This document shows, in pieces, positions 43,567 through 52,268 of a stretch of DNA of 64,000 bases (position 1 is the stretch's first letter; every line of letters begins with the position of its first letter). Both the position numbers and the translations under genes were made by a program. Below the pieces are notes generated by a model. It did not search any database. It saw only the letters and a list, made by a program, of their open reading frames with translations, and was not told where the DNA came from. Source of the DNA: Fuerstiella marisgermanici (GTDB lineage Bacteria; Planctomycetota; Planctomycetia; Planctomycetales; Planctomycetaceae); the NCBI RefSeq assembly GCF_001983935.1, contig NZ_CP017641.1:682001-746000 (forward strand), read 5' to 3'.

Positions 43567-43578
43567 AACTTATCGCAA

Positions 43579-44568
43579 ATGCCCCTCGATGCTGCGAAGC
43601 TGTTTGACTTCGACCGCTTATTTGAAGATCTCACCGCCGAAGGATTCGGCGATTGGGCCGCGACGCTAAAACGCGAAACCGCAGCCGCTCTTTCCAGCGA
43701 CGGGCACGGAAGCCTGACCACGTGGATTGATGCCTGGACAAAATTGCCAGACATCGCAGCCGACACCATCCGCCTGGATCAGGGTGCGGTCGAAGCGACT
43801 GGCCTCATCAGCGACGATGAACGTGCAGAACTGCGGACGACACTGCAGCAGTTTCATCCATGGCGTAAAGGCCCGTTCAGGCTGTTCGATATCGACATCG
43901 ATACCGAATGGAGGTCCGACTGGAAGTGGGACCGGCTGCAGAACCATGTTGAACTTCGAGATCGGCGCATTCTGGATGTTGGCTGCGGCAACGGCTACTT
44001 CGGATGGCGAATGTTGGCCGCCGGGGCAAGTCTGGTGCTCGGGCTGGATCCCTTTCTGCTGTACGTGATGCAGCATGAAGTCCTTCGCCGCTACCTCGGG
44101 CCAAGCTGCCCGAATTACGTTCTGCCCGCGACAGATGCGATAATTCCGCCACGCCTGAATGCGTTTGACGTCACGTTTTCGATGGGAGTTCTATACCATC
44201 GGACCAGTCCAGTCGACCACCTTAAGGCGCTGCACGACAGCCTGAAAACCGGCGGACAGTTGGTGCTCGAGACGTTGATTGTCGATGGCGACGCAAGGCG
44301 CGTGCTGGTACCGGAAGGTCGTTACGCCAAGATGCGCAACGTATGGTTCCTTCCCACCGTGCCGATGCTGGAACTGTGGCTACGACGGACAAAGTTCACC
44401 GACATCCGTCTGATCGATATCACAGCGACATCCACCGACGAACAACGCAGCACGGATTGGATGACCTTCGAGTCGCTGCCCGATTTCCTCGACCCGGCTG
44501 ACCAGACCAAAACAATTGAAGGCTACCCGGCTCCTGTGCGAGCGATCCTGACCGCCACAGGTACCTAG
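43579..44568 (+). CDS. cmoB: tRNA U34 carboxymethyltransferase CmoB
   Basis: 329 residues. Uses carboxy-SAM to turn 5-hydroxyuridine at tRNA wobble position 34 into 5-oxyacetyluridine. Family blocks are near-identical to the enterobacterial protein in several places: FHPWRKGPF, DTEWRSDWKWDR, ILDVGCGNGYFGWRM, FSMGVLYHRTSPVDHL, LVLETLIVDGD, LVPEGRYAKMRNVWF and TIEGYPAPVRA. No carboxy-SAM synthase gene (cmoA) is adjacent, so it must be elsewhere or this enzyme uses another donor. Confidence 0.94.
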   Translation: MPLDAAKLFDFDRLFEDLTAEGFGDWAATLKRETAAALSSDGHGSLTTWIDAWTKLPDIAADTIRLDQGAVEATGLISDDERAELRTTLQQFHPWRKGPFRLFDIDIDTEWRSDWKWDRLQNHVELRDRRILDVGCGNGYFGWRMLAAGASLVLGLDPFLLYVMQHEVLRRYLGPSCPNYVLPATDAIIPPRLNAFDVTFSMGVLYHRTSPVDHLKALHDSLKTGGQLVLETLIVDGDARRVLVPEGRYAKMRNVWFLPTVPMLELWLRRTKFTDIRLIDITATSTDEQRSTDWMTFESLPDFLDPADQTKTIEGYPAPVRAILTATGT

Positions 44569-44602
44569 CTTGTTGGCGATGCAACTGCGGCTGAGCCAGC
44601 AA

Positions 44603-45427
44603 TTACTCAGCCGGTGAGTCGGTCGCTTGCGTGCCACGTCGACCTGGCTTGAAGTAGCGTTTGGATTCGTTGACGGCCGTCCGCCGCGTCGCGATTCGCA
44701 CCAGCAAGCTGACGAAGTAATCCTTCCAGCCGGGAATTACATACTGACGCCGCTTTTCCAAAGCCGCCAGCGCTGTCCGAACGACTCTTGACGGAGTCTG
44801 CGATGAGTGCTTTTCCAGCCAGCCCGGTGCTCCTGCGGTACTGAAGAATTCCGTTTCGGTCACACCAGGACACAGTGCCAAAACAGTGACGCCTCGACTG
44901 CGAGCTTCCGCCCACAGGGCTTCGCTGAAATGCAGGACATAGGACTTGCTTGCCGCATAGGCGGCCATGAATGCGACCGGCTGAAAACCGGCCACAGACG
45001 ACACGTTAACCACTGCCCCGTGCTTGCGTTCGAGCATTCCAGGAAGTGCTCGGTAGGTCAGGTCGGTCAGCGTGTTGACGTTCAGGTAGATCATCCGCTG
45101 AACCTCAGCCGGATCCGTCGTGTCGATTTCGCCAATCATCCCAATGCCAGCGTTGTTGATCAGTAGTTCCAGATCAACGCCCAGATTTTCGACTTCGTCA
45201 TACAGCTTCTTTGCTGCGTCCGGAGTCGCCAGATCGATGGTCACGATATGACATTTCGTGCCATGCTTCGTCAGCAGATCGTTGGCCAATGCATTCATCC
45301 GTTCCGTGCGTCGCGCCGCCAGGATCAAATGCATGCCTCGCCCCGCCAGCCGCGCAGCGAACTCCGCGCCGATGCCCGATGAGGCACCCGTCACAAGAGC
45401 CCAACGATCGTTAAATGTGTCCAGCAA
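44603..45427 (-). CDS. Short-chain dehydrogenase/reductase (SDR)
   Basis: 274 residues, TTG start at 45427 with GGAG about ten bases upstream; no in-frame ATG precedes the cofactor motif. ALVTGASSGIGAEFA, NNAGIGM, VVNVSSVAGFQPVAFMAAYAASKSYV (catalytic Ser, Tyr, Lys) and CPGVTETEF make it a classical SDR. Substrate unknown. The C-terminal part (PGWKDYFVSLLVRIATRR) suggests membrane association like SDRs acting on lipid substrates. Convergent with cmoB. Confidence 0.88.
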   Translation of the reverse strand: MLDTFNDRWALVTGASSGIGAEFAARLAGRGMHLILAARRTERMNALANDLLTKHGTKCHIVTIDLATPDAAKKLYDEVENLGVDLELLINNAGIGMIGEIDTTDPAEVQRMIYLNVNTLTDLTYRALPGMLERKHGAVVNVSSVAGFQPVAFMAAYAASKSYVLHFSEALWAEARSRGVTVLALCPGVTETEFFSTAGAPGWLEKHSSQTPSRVVRTALAALEKRRQYVIPGWKDYFVSLLVRIATRRTAVNESKRYFKPGRRGTQATDSPAE

Positions 45428-45644
45428 AGGAAACAGGTCTCCATTTGATCAACGTCGAACAGCGGTCACTTGGTGAATCGCACCACTGGCGCGTATCCTA
45501 TCACTTTCTCAGTGGCCGTCATGGCTTTCCCGCAAATTCCTTCTCGGCTTCTGCCAGGATTCAACTTTCAGTGCGTTCTGCGGGGTGTTGTTGTACGTGG
45601 CGAAGGCCTGTTGTCGGTCAAGACAACGTATTTGGACTTGGACA

Positions 45645-46349
45645 ATGACAGAAGACAGGCAGCTTTGGATGACGCGTGAGGAGTCGCGACAAATCGATCA
45701 GGCGGCCGTCAGTGAACTCGGACTCACCGGCCCGCTACTGATGGAAAATGCAGCTCGGGCCGCTTGTGATGTGATTCTGCGGATGTCAATTACGGGAAAC
45801 ATCACAATCGTGTGCGGACTGGGCAACAACGGTGGCGATGGTTTTGCCCTGGCTCGCCAACTTGCTGCTGTGGGTGTGATTCCTCAGGTCGTTTTGATGA
45901 CTGGCGGCAAAGATCTGTCTGACGACGCCAGCTTTAACCGCAGTGTTTGGCTGGCGGCAGGTTTTGATGTTTTAGACGCGGACAAATCTGGACAGCCTCA
46001 CGCGGCCGTCGGTGAACTCGGCGAAAACGACCTGATCGTTGACTGCTTACTGGGCACTGGAATTCGAGGTTCAGCTCGGCCACCATTTTCCGAATTCATT
46101 TCCGCCATCAACTCATCAGCAGCTCGAGTTCTTGCCGTGGACGTTCCATCCGGACTCGATTGCGAAACGGGCGCCGCCGCTGGCGAAGTTGTTCAAGCCA
46201 ACCAAACAGTCACATTCGTCGGCATGAAGGTCGGATATCGGAACGCGGCCGCCAAACGATTCACCGGAGCGATCGAAGTTGCACCGATCGGCATTCCCGA
46301 CCGATGGGTCCGCGACTGGCTCCAGCGCTATCGTTCGTCAGCGTCCTGA
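45645..46349 (+). CDS. nnrE: NAD(P)H-hydrate epimerase (YjeF N-terminal domain)
   Basis: 234 residues from the ATG at 45645. Interconverts R and S forms of damaged NAD(P)HX for repair. Recognised by MTREESRQIDQAAVSELGLTGPLLMENAARAA, VCGLGNNGGDGFALARQL, LIVDCLLGTGI and VLAVDVPSGLDCETG. The dehydratase domain (NnrD/CARKD) is absent, so this is the stand-alone epimerase. The last 22 bp overlap the 3' end of the convergent TPR gene. Confidence 0.93.
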   Translation: MTEDRQLWMTREESRQIDQAAVSELGLTGPLLMENAARAACDVILRMSITGNITIVCGLGNNGGDGFALARQLAAVGVIPQVVLMTGGKDLSDDASFNRSVWLAAGFDVLDADKSGQPHAAVGELGENDLIVDCLLGTGIRGSARPPFSEFISAINSSAARVLAVDVPSGLDCETGAAAGEVVQANQTVTFVGMKVGYRNAAAKRFTGAIEVAPIGIPDRWVRDWLQRYRSSAS

Positions 46350-47212
46350 ACGGCCGGTTCCGTCAACAAAGCTTCCAACTGCACTCGCCCAACATGCCAC
46401 ATAAAATTAGGACCATAGCCGGCAGTGCGCGGCCGATGGCGAGCGACCGCGCGAGCCAAATATCGTCGAGCCTTATCGGGTTTTTCCTGCACGACCATGT
46501 GCATTCCAATGTACAGTTCTGTGTAGAACAGCCGCTTGTCACGTTCAGTCGCCGGAAGATCTGCGGGAATCTCCGCCAGTGCTTCGTCTGGCGACAGGGT
46601 GCCGTCAAACATCCGGTAGACGGCTGGAAACGGCTCGCGATCGTCTTTGTCGTAACGAAGCAGTTCTTTTTTTGCCGTCTGGGCGTCGCTAGCTTTGTAC
46701 TGAGACAGGTATCTCCAGATTCCGTTCTCACGGTCGACGTCGTCAAATGAATGATACTTTTCAAACTGAGCCACCGCCTGCTTCGGCTGATCGGCAAAGA
46801 ACAGTGCGATGCCCAGCCGCCAGTGCGAAGCATCCTGAGTCGGATCGAGCTGCACCATGGCCTTGTATTCTTTGACAGCTTCCGGAAACCGCCCCAGAAA
46901 GAACAACGCATCTCCACGCCGCGAATGAATCCGAACAGTGCCGGCCGCGGACGCTTCCGGCGTGGGCAGCGATTTCAAAGTCGCCTCAAAATCCCGCCGC
47001 TGTGTTCGTCGTTCTGCTTGCGATAACGGGTGCTCTTCGCGCAAAGGTTTACCATCGAGGCTGTCATCGGCAACAACAAGTGCACTGCTAACGGAGAGAG
47101 AGACAGCTATCGGCAGCACGGTTAGCAAAGCATTCTCGAAACTGAGCACGGCAGCTTTGGGATAGTTGCGGATCAATAAAACGTTTTCGTTAGGCACTGA
47201 AATGGATTTCAT
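46328..47212 (-). CDS. Tetratricopeptide-repeat protein
   Basis: 294 residues. N-terminal hydrophobic/export-like segment (ALLTVLPIAVSLSVSSALVVA) preceded by basic residues, then TPR-like units: IHSRRGDALFFLGRFPEAVKEYKAMVQLDPTQDASHWRLGIALFFADQPKQAVAQFEKY and LYIGMHMVVQEKPDKARRYLARAVA. The layout resembles NlpI-like extracytoplasmic TPR proteins; no lipobox cysteine. Scaffold or adaptor of unknown partners. Divergent from the DUF1559 gene across an AT-rich 156-bp gap. Confidence 0.8.
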   Translation of the reverse strand: MKSISVPNENVLLIRNYPKAAVLSFENALLTVLPIAVSLSVSSALVVADDSLDGKPLREEHPLSQAERRTQRRDFEATLKSLPTPEASAAGTVRIHSRRGDALFFLGRFPEAVKEYKAMVQLDPTQDASHWRLGIALFFADQPKQAVAQFEKYHSFDDVDRENGIWRYLSQYKASDAQTAKKELLRYDKDDREPFPAVYRMFDGTLSPDEALAEIPADLPATERDKRLFYTELYIGMHMVVQEKPDKARRYLARAVARHRPRTAGYGPNFMWHVGRVQLEALLTEPAVQDADER

Positions 47213-47368
47213 TGAGACTACGCAAGAGTATTTTATTATTATTTTACTCGTTTCGAAAATAAAAGGTATTTCTCACACAGTACTGTCCCTAACTATTGAT
47301 TGAAGTTATCCTTACGGTTCTCGACGCCAAGTCTTTTTTCTTGTTCTGGTTTTCTTAGGAGATTTGAG

Positions 47369-48391
47369 ATGCCCCGTGAAAGAACCCGACGTGCGTTTAC
47401 GCTGATCGAGTTGCTGGTTGTCATTGCGATCATCGCGATCCTGATTGCCCTGCTGCTGCCTGCCGTCCAACAGGCACGTGAAGCCGCTCGACGGACACAG
47501 TGTAAGAACAACTTAAAGCAGTGGGGGTTGGCCCTCCACAATTACCATGATGTTACGAACACTTTTCCGGCCGCACTTATTAATTCGGCGCGCTACAACA
47601 ATGCGGCCTTTTATTCGAACGGTAACTTCGTGAAAAACACTACCGGGTGGGTCATGCTGTTGCCGTACATTGAACAGGGTAACCTGTATGAGGCCTATAA
47701 TCATGATTTCGCGGGCGGTCGCGCTGGTGGCTACGGTCACCCGTTTACGCCGTTGGATCCCATGGGCGCTGCCAATGAAGTTGTCACTACAGCCAGAGTT
47801 GCCGAACTTGAGTGTCCTTCGGACCCAGTTGCCGGCGAGACCTCAAGCTATGCTGGAGGCACGCCACACTACCATCGCCAGGATGCGCGGCGATCGAGTT
47901 ACCTTTTTGCAACGGGAGTTTATACAGACTATAGCGCCCCATATTCGGCGTATAGCTCCAGTGTGCGTCGCGGTGCCTTCGGCAACAACGGGGCAGCCAG
48001 AATTCGAGACATAAAAGACGGCACCAGTAATTCAATCGCAATCGGCGAATCGATTGGCGGCAACTACAAAACCTCTTCCCATTATGGCCCTTGGGGCCTG
48101 CAGGGTGTGCACACGGGTGTTCATGGTCGCGTTGTCAGCAACTCTGACACCGCTATAGACGTTGCCAATACAAACACTAACAACTACCCGCGGGACTGGA
48201 GTATCAATTCAGCGTGGGAGGGGCGGGCTGACGGAAAGAACTATGCTTGGGTCTTTGGTAGTGCCCATACCGGCGGTGCTCAATTCCTCATGGCCGACGG
48301 ATCTGCTCGTTTCCTGAGTGAGAACATCGACTACCATACGTTTGTCCTGTTGAACTACATCCGCGACGGACAGCCCATCGGTGAGTTCTAA
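47369..48391 (+). CDS. DUF1559 prepilin-like (type II pseudopilin) protein
   Basis: 340 residues, ATG at 47369 after TTAGGAGATTTGAG (good ribosome site). The prepilin leader RRAFTLIELLVVIAIIAILIALLLPAVQQAREAARR is complete, with cleavage expected before Phe-Thr-Leu-Ile-Glu. Typical DUF1559 blocks follow: CKNNLKQWGLALHNYHDV, FPAA, GWVMLLPYIEQGNLY, ISG-like ARIRDIKDGTSNSIAIGE, GAQFLMADGSARFLSENID. A planctomycete hallmark with many paralogues; believed to be an extracellular pseudopilin-like structure. Terminator downstream at 48529. Confidence 0.95.
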   Translation: MPRERTRRAFTLIELLVVIAIIAILIALLLPAVQQAREAARRTQCKNNLKQWGLALHNYHDVTNTFPAALINSARYNNAAFYSNGNFVKNTTGWVMLLPYIEQGNLYEAYNHDFAGGRAGGYGHPFTPLDPMGAANEVVTTARVAELECPSDPVAGETSSYAGGTPHYHRQDARRSSYLFATGVYTDYSAPYSAYSSSVRRGAFGNNGAARIRDIKDGTSNSIAIGESIGGNYKTSSHYGPWGLQGVHTGVHGRVVSNSDTAIDVANTNTNNYPRDWSINSAWEGRADGKNYAWVFGSAHTGGAQFLMADGSARFLSENIDYHTFVLLNYIRDGQPIGEF

Positions 48392-48753
48392 GGTGCTAAG
48401 CACCACACCGTTTGATCTACCAAGGGAATTGAAGCCGCTTGGGTGTTCGAGTTTCATCCTTGGCCGAATCGAATGTTCTTCGCCGACGAAACGACGTTTC
48501 TTTAGAGTGTGACCAGACGAATGGAATGGACCGGTGCAGTAGCGCGACTGCTGTACTGGTCTTTTTTCTTGAGATCGTCAGGTATATTCCTGGGCAACTT
48601 AATGGAATAGGTTGTGTTGTGAACGGATTCTGATTATCAACGAGCAACCAGATTTTCAACGGTGACACCGATATTGAATGCTTTGAAATCACGTCACAGA
48701 AGTTTCGTCATCGTTACGCCCACCTGATCCTCGATTGCATGGAGAACCCGAAA
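48392..48753. other. Intergenic stretch between DUF1559 gene and lipoprotein gene
   Basis: Begins with a perfect GGTGC-TAA-GCACC stem (48392-48404) just past the stop. Contains the terminator at 48529-48567. Nothing else recognised; the lipoprotein therefore likely has its own promoter. Confidence 0.5.
48529..48567 (+). terminator. Strong intrinsic terminator for DUF1559 transcript
   Basis: A 13-pair stem (arms 48529-48541 and 48549-48561, all positions pairing, three as G-T) with a seven-base loop, followed directly by six T and CTT. It is about 140 bp after the DUF1559 stop. Confidence 0.88.
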
Positions 48754-49242
48754 ATGACCCACCGGAATTTGGCCCGAATTATCATGGGCTCACTTCTTAC
48801 ATTGACTATGGCTTTCGCCGCGACTGGATGCGGAGGAGGAGGTGCAGCTGGAGCGGTTCAGGCCGGCGGCACCGTTAAGCTTGGAGGAGAACTCCTGGGC
48901 TCCGCCGAAGTGTCACTCATCTCCGGTACAAATGGCTACACGGCCGTGACAGACGGACAAGGGTACTACGATATCAAGGGTGGAGCTGTTCCCGGAAAGT
49001 ACACCGTTACAGTAAGCAAGTTTGTGAACGCTGACGGAACCCCGATGACCGTTAACGAAGAAGACGGCATGGATTTTGGCCAGTTCGAAGCGATGGACAT
49101 GGGGGCGGGGGCCGGTGGTAAGGATGGCGGTCCAAAGCAACTTGTTCCCGACAAGTTCACGGCGGAAGCGGACAGCAGTCTTTCGGTGATCATTCCTGAT
49201 GGTGGAACACACGAAGCGAACGTTGATATCCCAGCCGAATAG
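48754..49242 (+). CDS. Small secreted lipoprotein, carboxypeptidase-regulatory-like fold
   Basis: 162 residues from the ATG at 48754 (a further ATG at 48739 is in frame). Signal peptide with lipobox ...AFAATGC26 followed by a Gly run. A beta-sandwich like carboxypeptidase regulatory domains: GGTVKLGGELLGSAEVSLISG, AVTDGQGYYDIKGGAVPGKYTVTVSK. The wording and the location after a DUF1559 gene are the usual planctomycete pairing. Likely attached to the outer membrane; partner of the DUF1559 protein by context only. Confidence 0.85.
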   Translation: MTHRNLARIIMGSLLTLTMAFAATGCGGGGAAGAVQAGGTVKLGGELLGSAEVSLISGTNGYTAVTDGQGYYDIKGGAVPGKYTVTVSKFVNADGTPMTVNEEDGMDFGQFEAMDMGAGAGGKDGGPKQLVPDKFTAEADSSLSVIIPDGGTHEANVDIPAE

Positions 49243-49326
49243 CTTTCAGATCTAGGTTTTGCTGTGGCTTAACGCGGAGAGTCCCCGCAGCCCATTCGAG
49301 CTAACCACGGTCAGGTCCCTCGAGTT

Positions 49327-49800
49327 TAGGTCCGGTTGTTATGAGAGTCGTAGCCTCACAGTGGTAGTGAATAAATTTCCAAATGTGTTGTGCTGAGCCC
49401 CGTCCGCCTTCGCTGTCGTCTCGGCCTTCAACGCGGAGCTCAGGTCGGCGTGATGGCGGGACGGCTCAGGTCTGTCGAGCTCGAGCTAAAGGCTGCACGG
49501 CCGCGAACAGTTTCGGTGTCTGGTAGTCCAACGCACTATGCGGAAAGACTTCGTTGTAGTGGCGATGAAAGTTCGTCGTCACCCACACCGCATCACAAAC
49601 ACTTTCAAATTCGTCTACGTTCAGAAACTCATGACGAAACTTCAAGTTACAGCACTCGAAATATCCATTCTGCCACAGTGATTCTGCCTCAACATACAGC
49701 GCCGAGACACCTGTTTGATCCAGCCACTTGCCAATCGCTTTCGCAATGAACTCCGGGCCATTGTCGCTGTGAATGTGATTGGGAACACCGCGAGCTGCTA
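49327..49800 (-). pseudogene. Truncated, decayed IS3-family copy
   Basis: Parallels 9497-9977 of the complete element: TTAGGTCCGGTTGTTATGAGAGT end, TTGTGCTGAGCCCCGTCCGCCTTC, and the C-terminal part of orfB (minus strand). It breaks off in the GTTCCCAATCACATTC region near 49800 where unrelated sequence starts. Numerous substitutions and indels; the frame is not intact, so it is inactive. Confidence 0.8.
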
Positions 49801-50418
49801 CTTTGTCGTCCCTGAAAGAGTCCGGTCTTTCCTGGCGCGTGGAATTTCAAAATCGTGATGGGCGGCTCGCAGAGGCAGGCGGCGGCAGTGTGGTGCGTCG
49901 CTGTGTGCTGCTTTGCTAGGAAATCCACGGCTCCAGCCGCGTGACGAGCCATGAGATCAGCGCATGCGCAATCACGCGCAGCAGCTTCTGTAAGTTTGAT
50001 CCAGCGGCAGTTAGAACCGCATTGATCTCGTCCGCCTGGCTCCCACACGGACAATCTCGTCGAGCGGACTCCGCTGGTCGCACTGAGCCCGAAAGGAAAT
50101 CACTTCGGGATTAAGCGGTTGGCCCGCTGGCACTTTGACTCGGTCTGTTTTAGTCTGGCTCAGGGCGTATTCCTTTGCCTACTTCGGGCCGTTGGAGGGG
50201 AGAAGTTCCAACAGGATGCGCCACCTTTCTCATTCACTCAAGAACACAACTTTCGACATTACCTCAATGTACAACAGCAGCCTTCGCAACATGGTCGCGA
50301 TCCGTAGGCTGCGGGGTTGTTCCCAATGGAATCATTGGAATGGCAATCGTTGTCGTTGCAGGCGTTTCGTCTTCTGTGAACAAACCCGGAAGCGCTGCTG
50401 TTTGAAAATTCGTGCAGC
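49801..50418. other. Transposon debris without intact gene
   Basis: On the minus strand at about 49913-50053 one frame reads C-G-S-Q-A-D-E-I-N-A-V-L-T-A-A-G-S-N-L-Q and continues QKLLRVIAHALISWLVTRLEPW before a stop, which resembles the C-terminal end of a DDE transposase of another family (IS5-like). The rest (50060-50418) has short frames only, one of them (about 50290-50405, plus) hydrophobic. I see no functional gene here. Confidence 0.5.
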
Positions 50419-50859
50419 CTAACTTTGTACCGCGCACTGTCGCAGTTTGTTGGCAGTGAAGACGTTAAAGCAGAACGCGACGACCAGGCCGGGGGCGATG
50501 GTCATTGGTACGTTGGCGGTTCCCGCCACAAGATGAGCGACCGCCAGGCTGCTGCCAGTGACGGTTGTCGTCATGGCGGCGGGGAGAACCAGTCTGAGTG
50601 GATGATTGATTAATCGGCGGAATAGCCACGTGACAGAACGCACCATCAGCAGTGTGATCATGCAGCTGCCGATCCCCTGCACCAGTCCGGAAACAACGGC
50701 CGACTGGCCTCCAGCGGCTGGTGGCTGAGAATTCACAAACCACGCCCAACCGCCCCAGACGAAGAAAGCCAACGCCGCGGACGTGACCACGTAACGCCGA
50801 CTGGCGACGACGCGATGTGGTGTAACCGGCGCTGCTGTTTTGTCTGTCGCGTCGGGCAT
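50419..50859 (-). CDS. Small membrane protein of unknown function
   Basis: 146 residues from the ATG at 50859 (MPDATDKTAAPVTPHRVVASRRYVV); the frame extends to 51165 but overlaps the M42 peptidase 5' end. Four hydrophobic segments: VVTSAALAFFVWGGWAWF, VVSGLVQGIGSCMITLLMV, LVLPAAMTTTVTGSSLAVAHLVAG and IAPGLVVAFCFNVFTA. Family not recognised; composition resembles small transporters or DUF2798-type membrane proteins. Divergent from the peptidase. Confidence 0.6.
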   Translation of the reverse strand: MPDATDKTAAPVTPHRVVASRRYVVTSAALAFFVWGGWAWFVNSQPPAAGGQSAVVSGLVQGIGSCMITLLMVRSVTWLFRRLINHPLRLVLPAAMTTTVTGSSLAVAHLVAGTANVPMTIAPGLVVAFCFNVFTANKLRQCAVQS

Positions 50860-51100
50860 TTCGGAAGGCGGAATTGGCGGAGGCAATGACGATTTCGTTG
50901 CGTGAAGGATTCCTGCGGCGTGGCCAGCTCCAAATCGTAACGTTAGACTATCCTGCGGTGAAGGTGCTGAAGCGGTTGGGAGTCTTTTTCGTGCGAAACG
51001 CGGCCAATTGGTCGTTAGCCCATTCCGAAAACGACTTCCGACGGTCTTCAAATCTGGTCCGCCGATCAAAGCCGCCCCGTGACCCCGAGCAACAGGTCCT

Positions 51101-52150
51101 ATGCCCGACGCATTCCTTAAAAATCTACTCGCAACGCCCGGCACATCGGGGTTCGAGCAAAACATTCAGCAGGTCGTCCGCGACTTTACGTCGGAATTCG
51201 CCGACTCGGTCGAAACTGATGTCCATGGCAACGTGGTTGCAACTGTCAATCCGTCGGGCGGCACGAAAATCCTGCTTGACGCTCACTGCGACCAGATTGG
51301 ACTGCTGGTCCGCCACATCGACGAACAGGGCTTTCTGCGAGTCAGCGCGGTGGGTGGTTGGGACATGCAGATTCTGTTGGGGCAGAAGATGCTGGTTCAT
51401 ACAAAAAGTGGCTCAATCCCCGGCGTGATCGCGCGGAAGCCGATTCACCTGTTGAATGACACGGAAAGGACGACCGTTCCAAAAATTCAGGAACTGTGGA
51501 TCGACATTGGATCTGCGTCGCCGGAAGAGACGGCTGAAGTTGTGAGCATCGGAGATTCCGTAACACCGGAACCTTCGCTGCGAGAACTACGCAACGGGCG
51601 AATTTCCGGAGTCGCGATGGACGACCGCACCGGCGTTTGGGTCATCATGACGGCACTGAAAATGGTGGCCGCTCGGAAGCCATCGTCTGCCGTCTATGGT
51701 GTGTCGTCAGTACAGGAAGAGATCGGCCTGCGGGGCGCTCAGACGAGTGCCTACAACGTGAATCCGCAGGTTGCGATCGCTGTCGACGTGACTCATGCGA
51801 CCGATTGTCCTGGTATTGACCAAAACCAATTCGGTAAAATCTCGATTGGCGGCGGCCCGGTGATTGTCCGCGGCGCCAACGCCAACCCTCGCGTTTTTGA
51901 TTTGCTGATTTCGACGGCCGAATCGCACGGCATCCCGGTACAAATTAACGCTCTGGCCCGGCCGGCCAGCAACGATGGTGCTGCTATTCAGGTCAGCCGT
52001 GGCGGTTGTGCGACGGGGCTTGTGACGATTCCCAACCGCTATATGCACAGCCCGGTGGAAGTTGTTGCGGAATCCGATCTGGAAAACGCGGCTCGACTTT
52101 TGGCCGAATTCTGTCTCGCAATTGACTCCGACACGACGTTGATTCCGTAG
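51101..52150 (+). CDS. M42-family metallo-aminopeptidase
   Basis: 349 residues. Co-catalytic metal residues are all placed as in the family: His62 in LLDAHCDQIG, Asp174 in MDDRTG, Glu206-Glu207 in QEEIGLRG, Asp229 in VDVTHATD and His316 in YMHSPVE. Such TET-like peptidases trim short peptides in the cytoplasm; some members act as deblocking aminopeptidases or were mislabelled as cellulases. No signal peptide. Confidence 0.92.
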   Translation: MPDAFLKNLLATPGTSGFEQNIQQVVRDFTSEFADSVETDVHGNVVATVNPSGGTKILLDAHCDQIGLLVRHIDEQGFLRVSAVGGWDMQILLGQKMLVHTKSGSIPGVIARKPIHLLNDTERTTVPKIQELWIDIGSASPEETAEVVSIGDSVTPEPSLRELRNGRISGVAMDDRTGVWVIMTALKMVAARKPSSAVYGVSSVQEEIGLRGAQTSAYNVNPQVAIAVDVTHATDCPGIDQNQFGKISIGGGPVIVRGANANPRVFDLLISTAESHGIPVQINALARPASNDGAAIQVSRGGCATGLVTIPNRYMHSPVEVVAESDLENAARLLAEFCLAIDSDTTLIP

Positions 52151-52268
52151 TGTTTGTTTGAAAACGAAATGAGTCGCACGGCTGGTCCACTTCACTCGGC
52201 CTTCGCGACTTGCTGCGCCTCCCTTCGTTCTGATTTATTCGCCCTCCTGCCTAAGATAAGGTCCTTAC

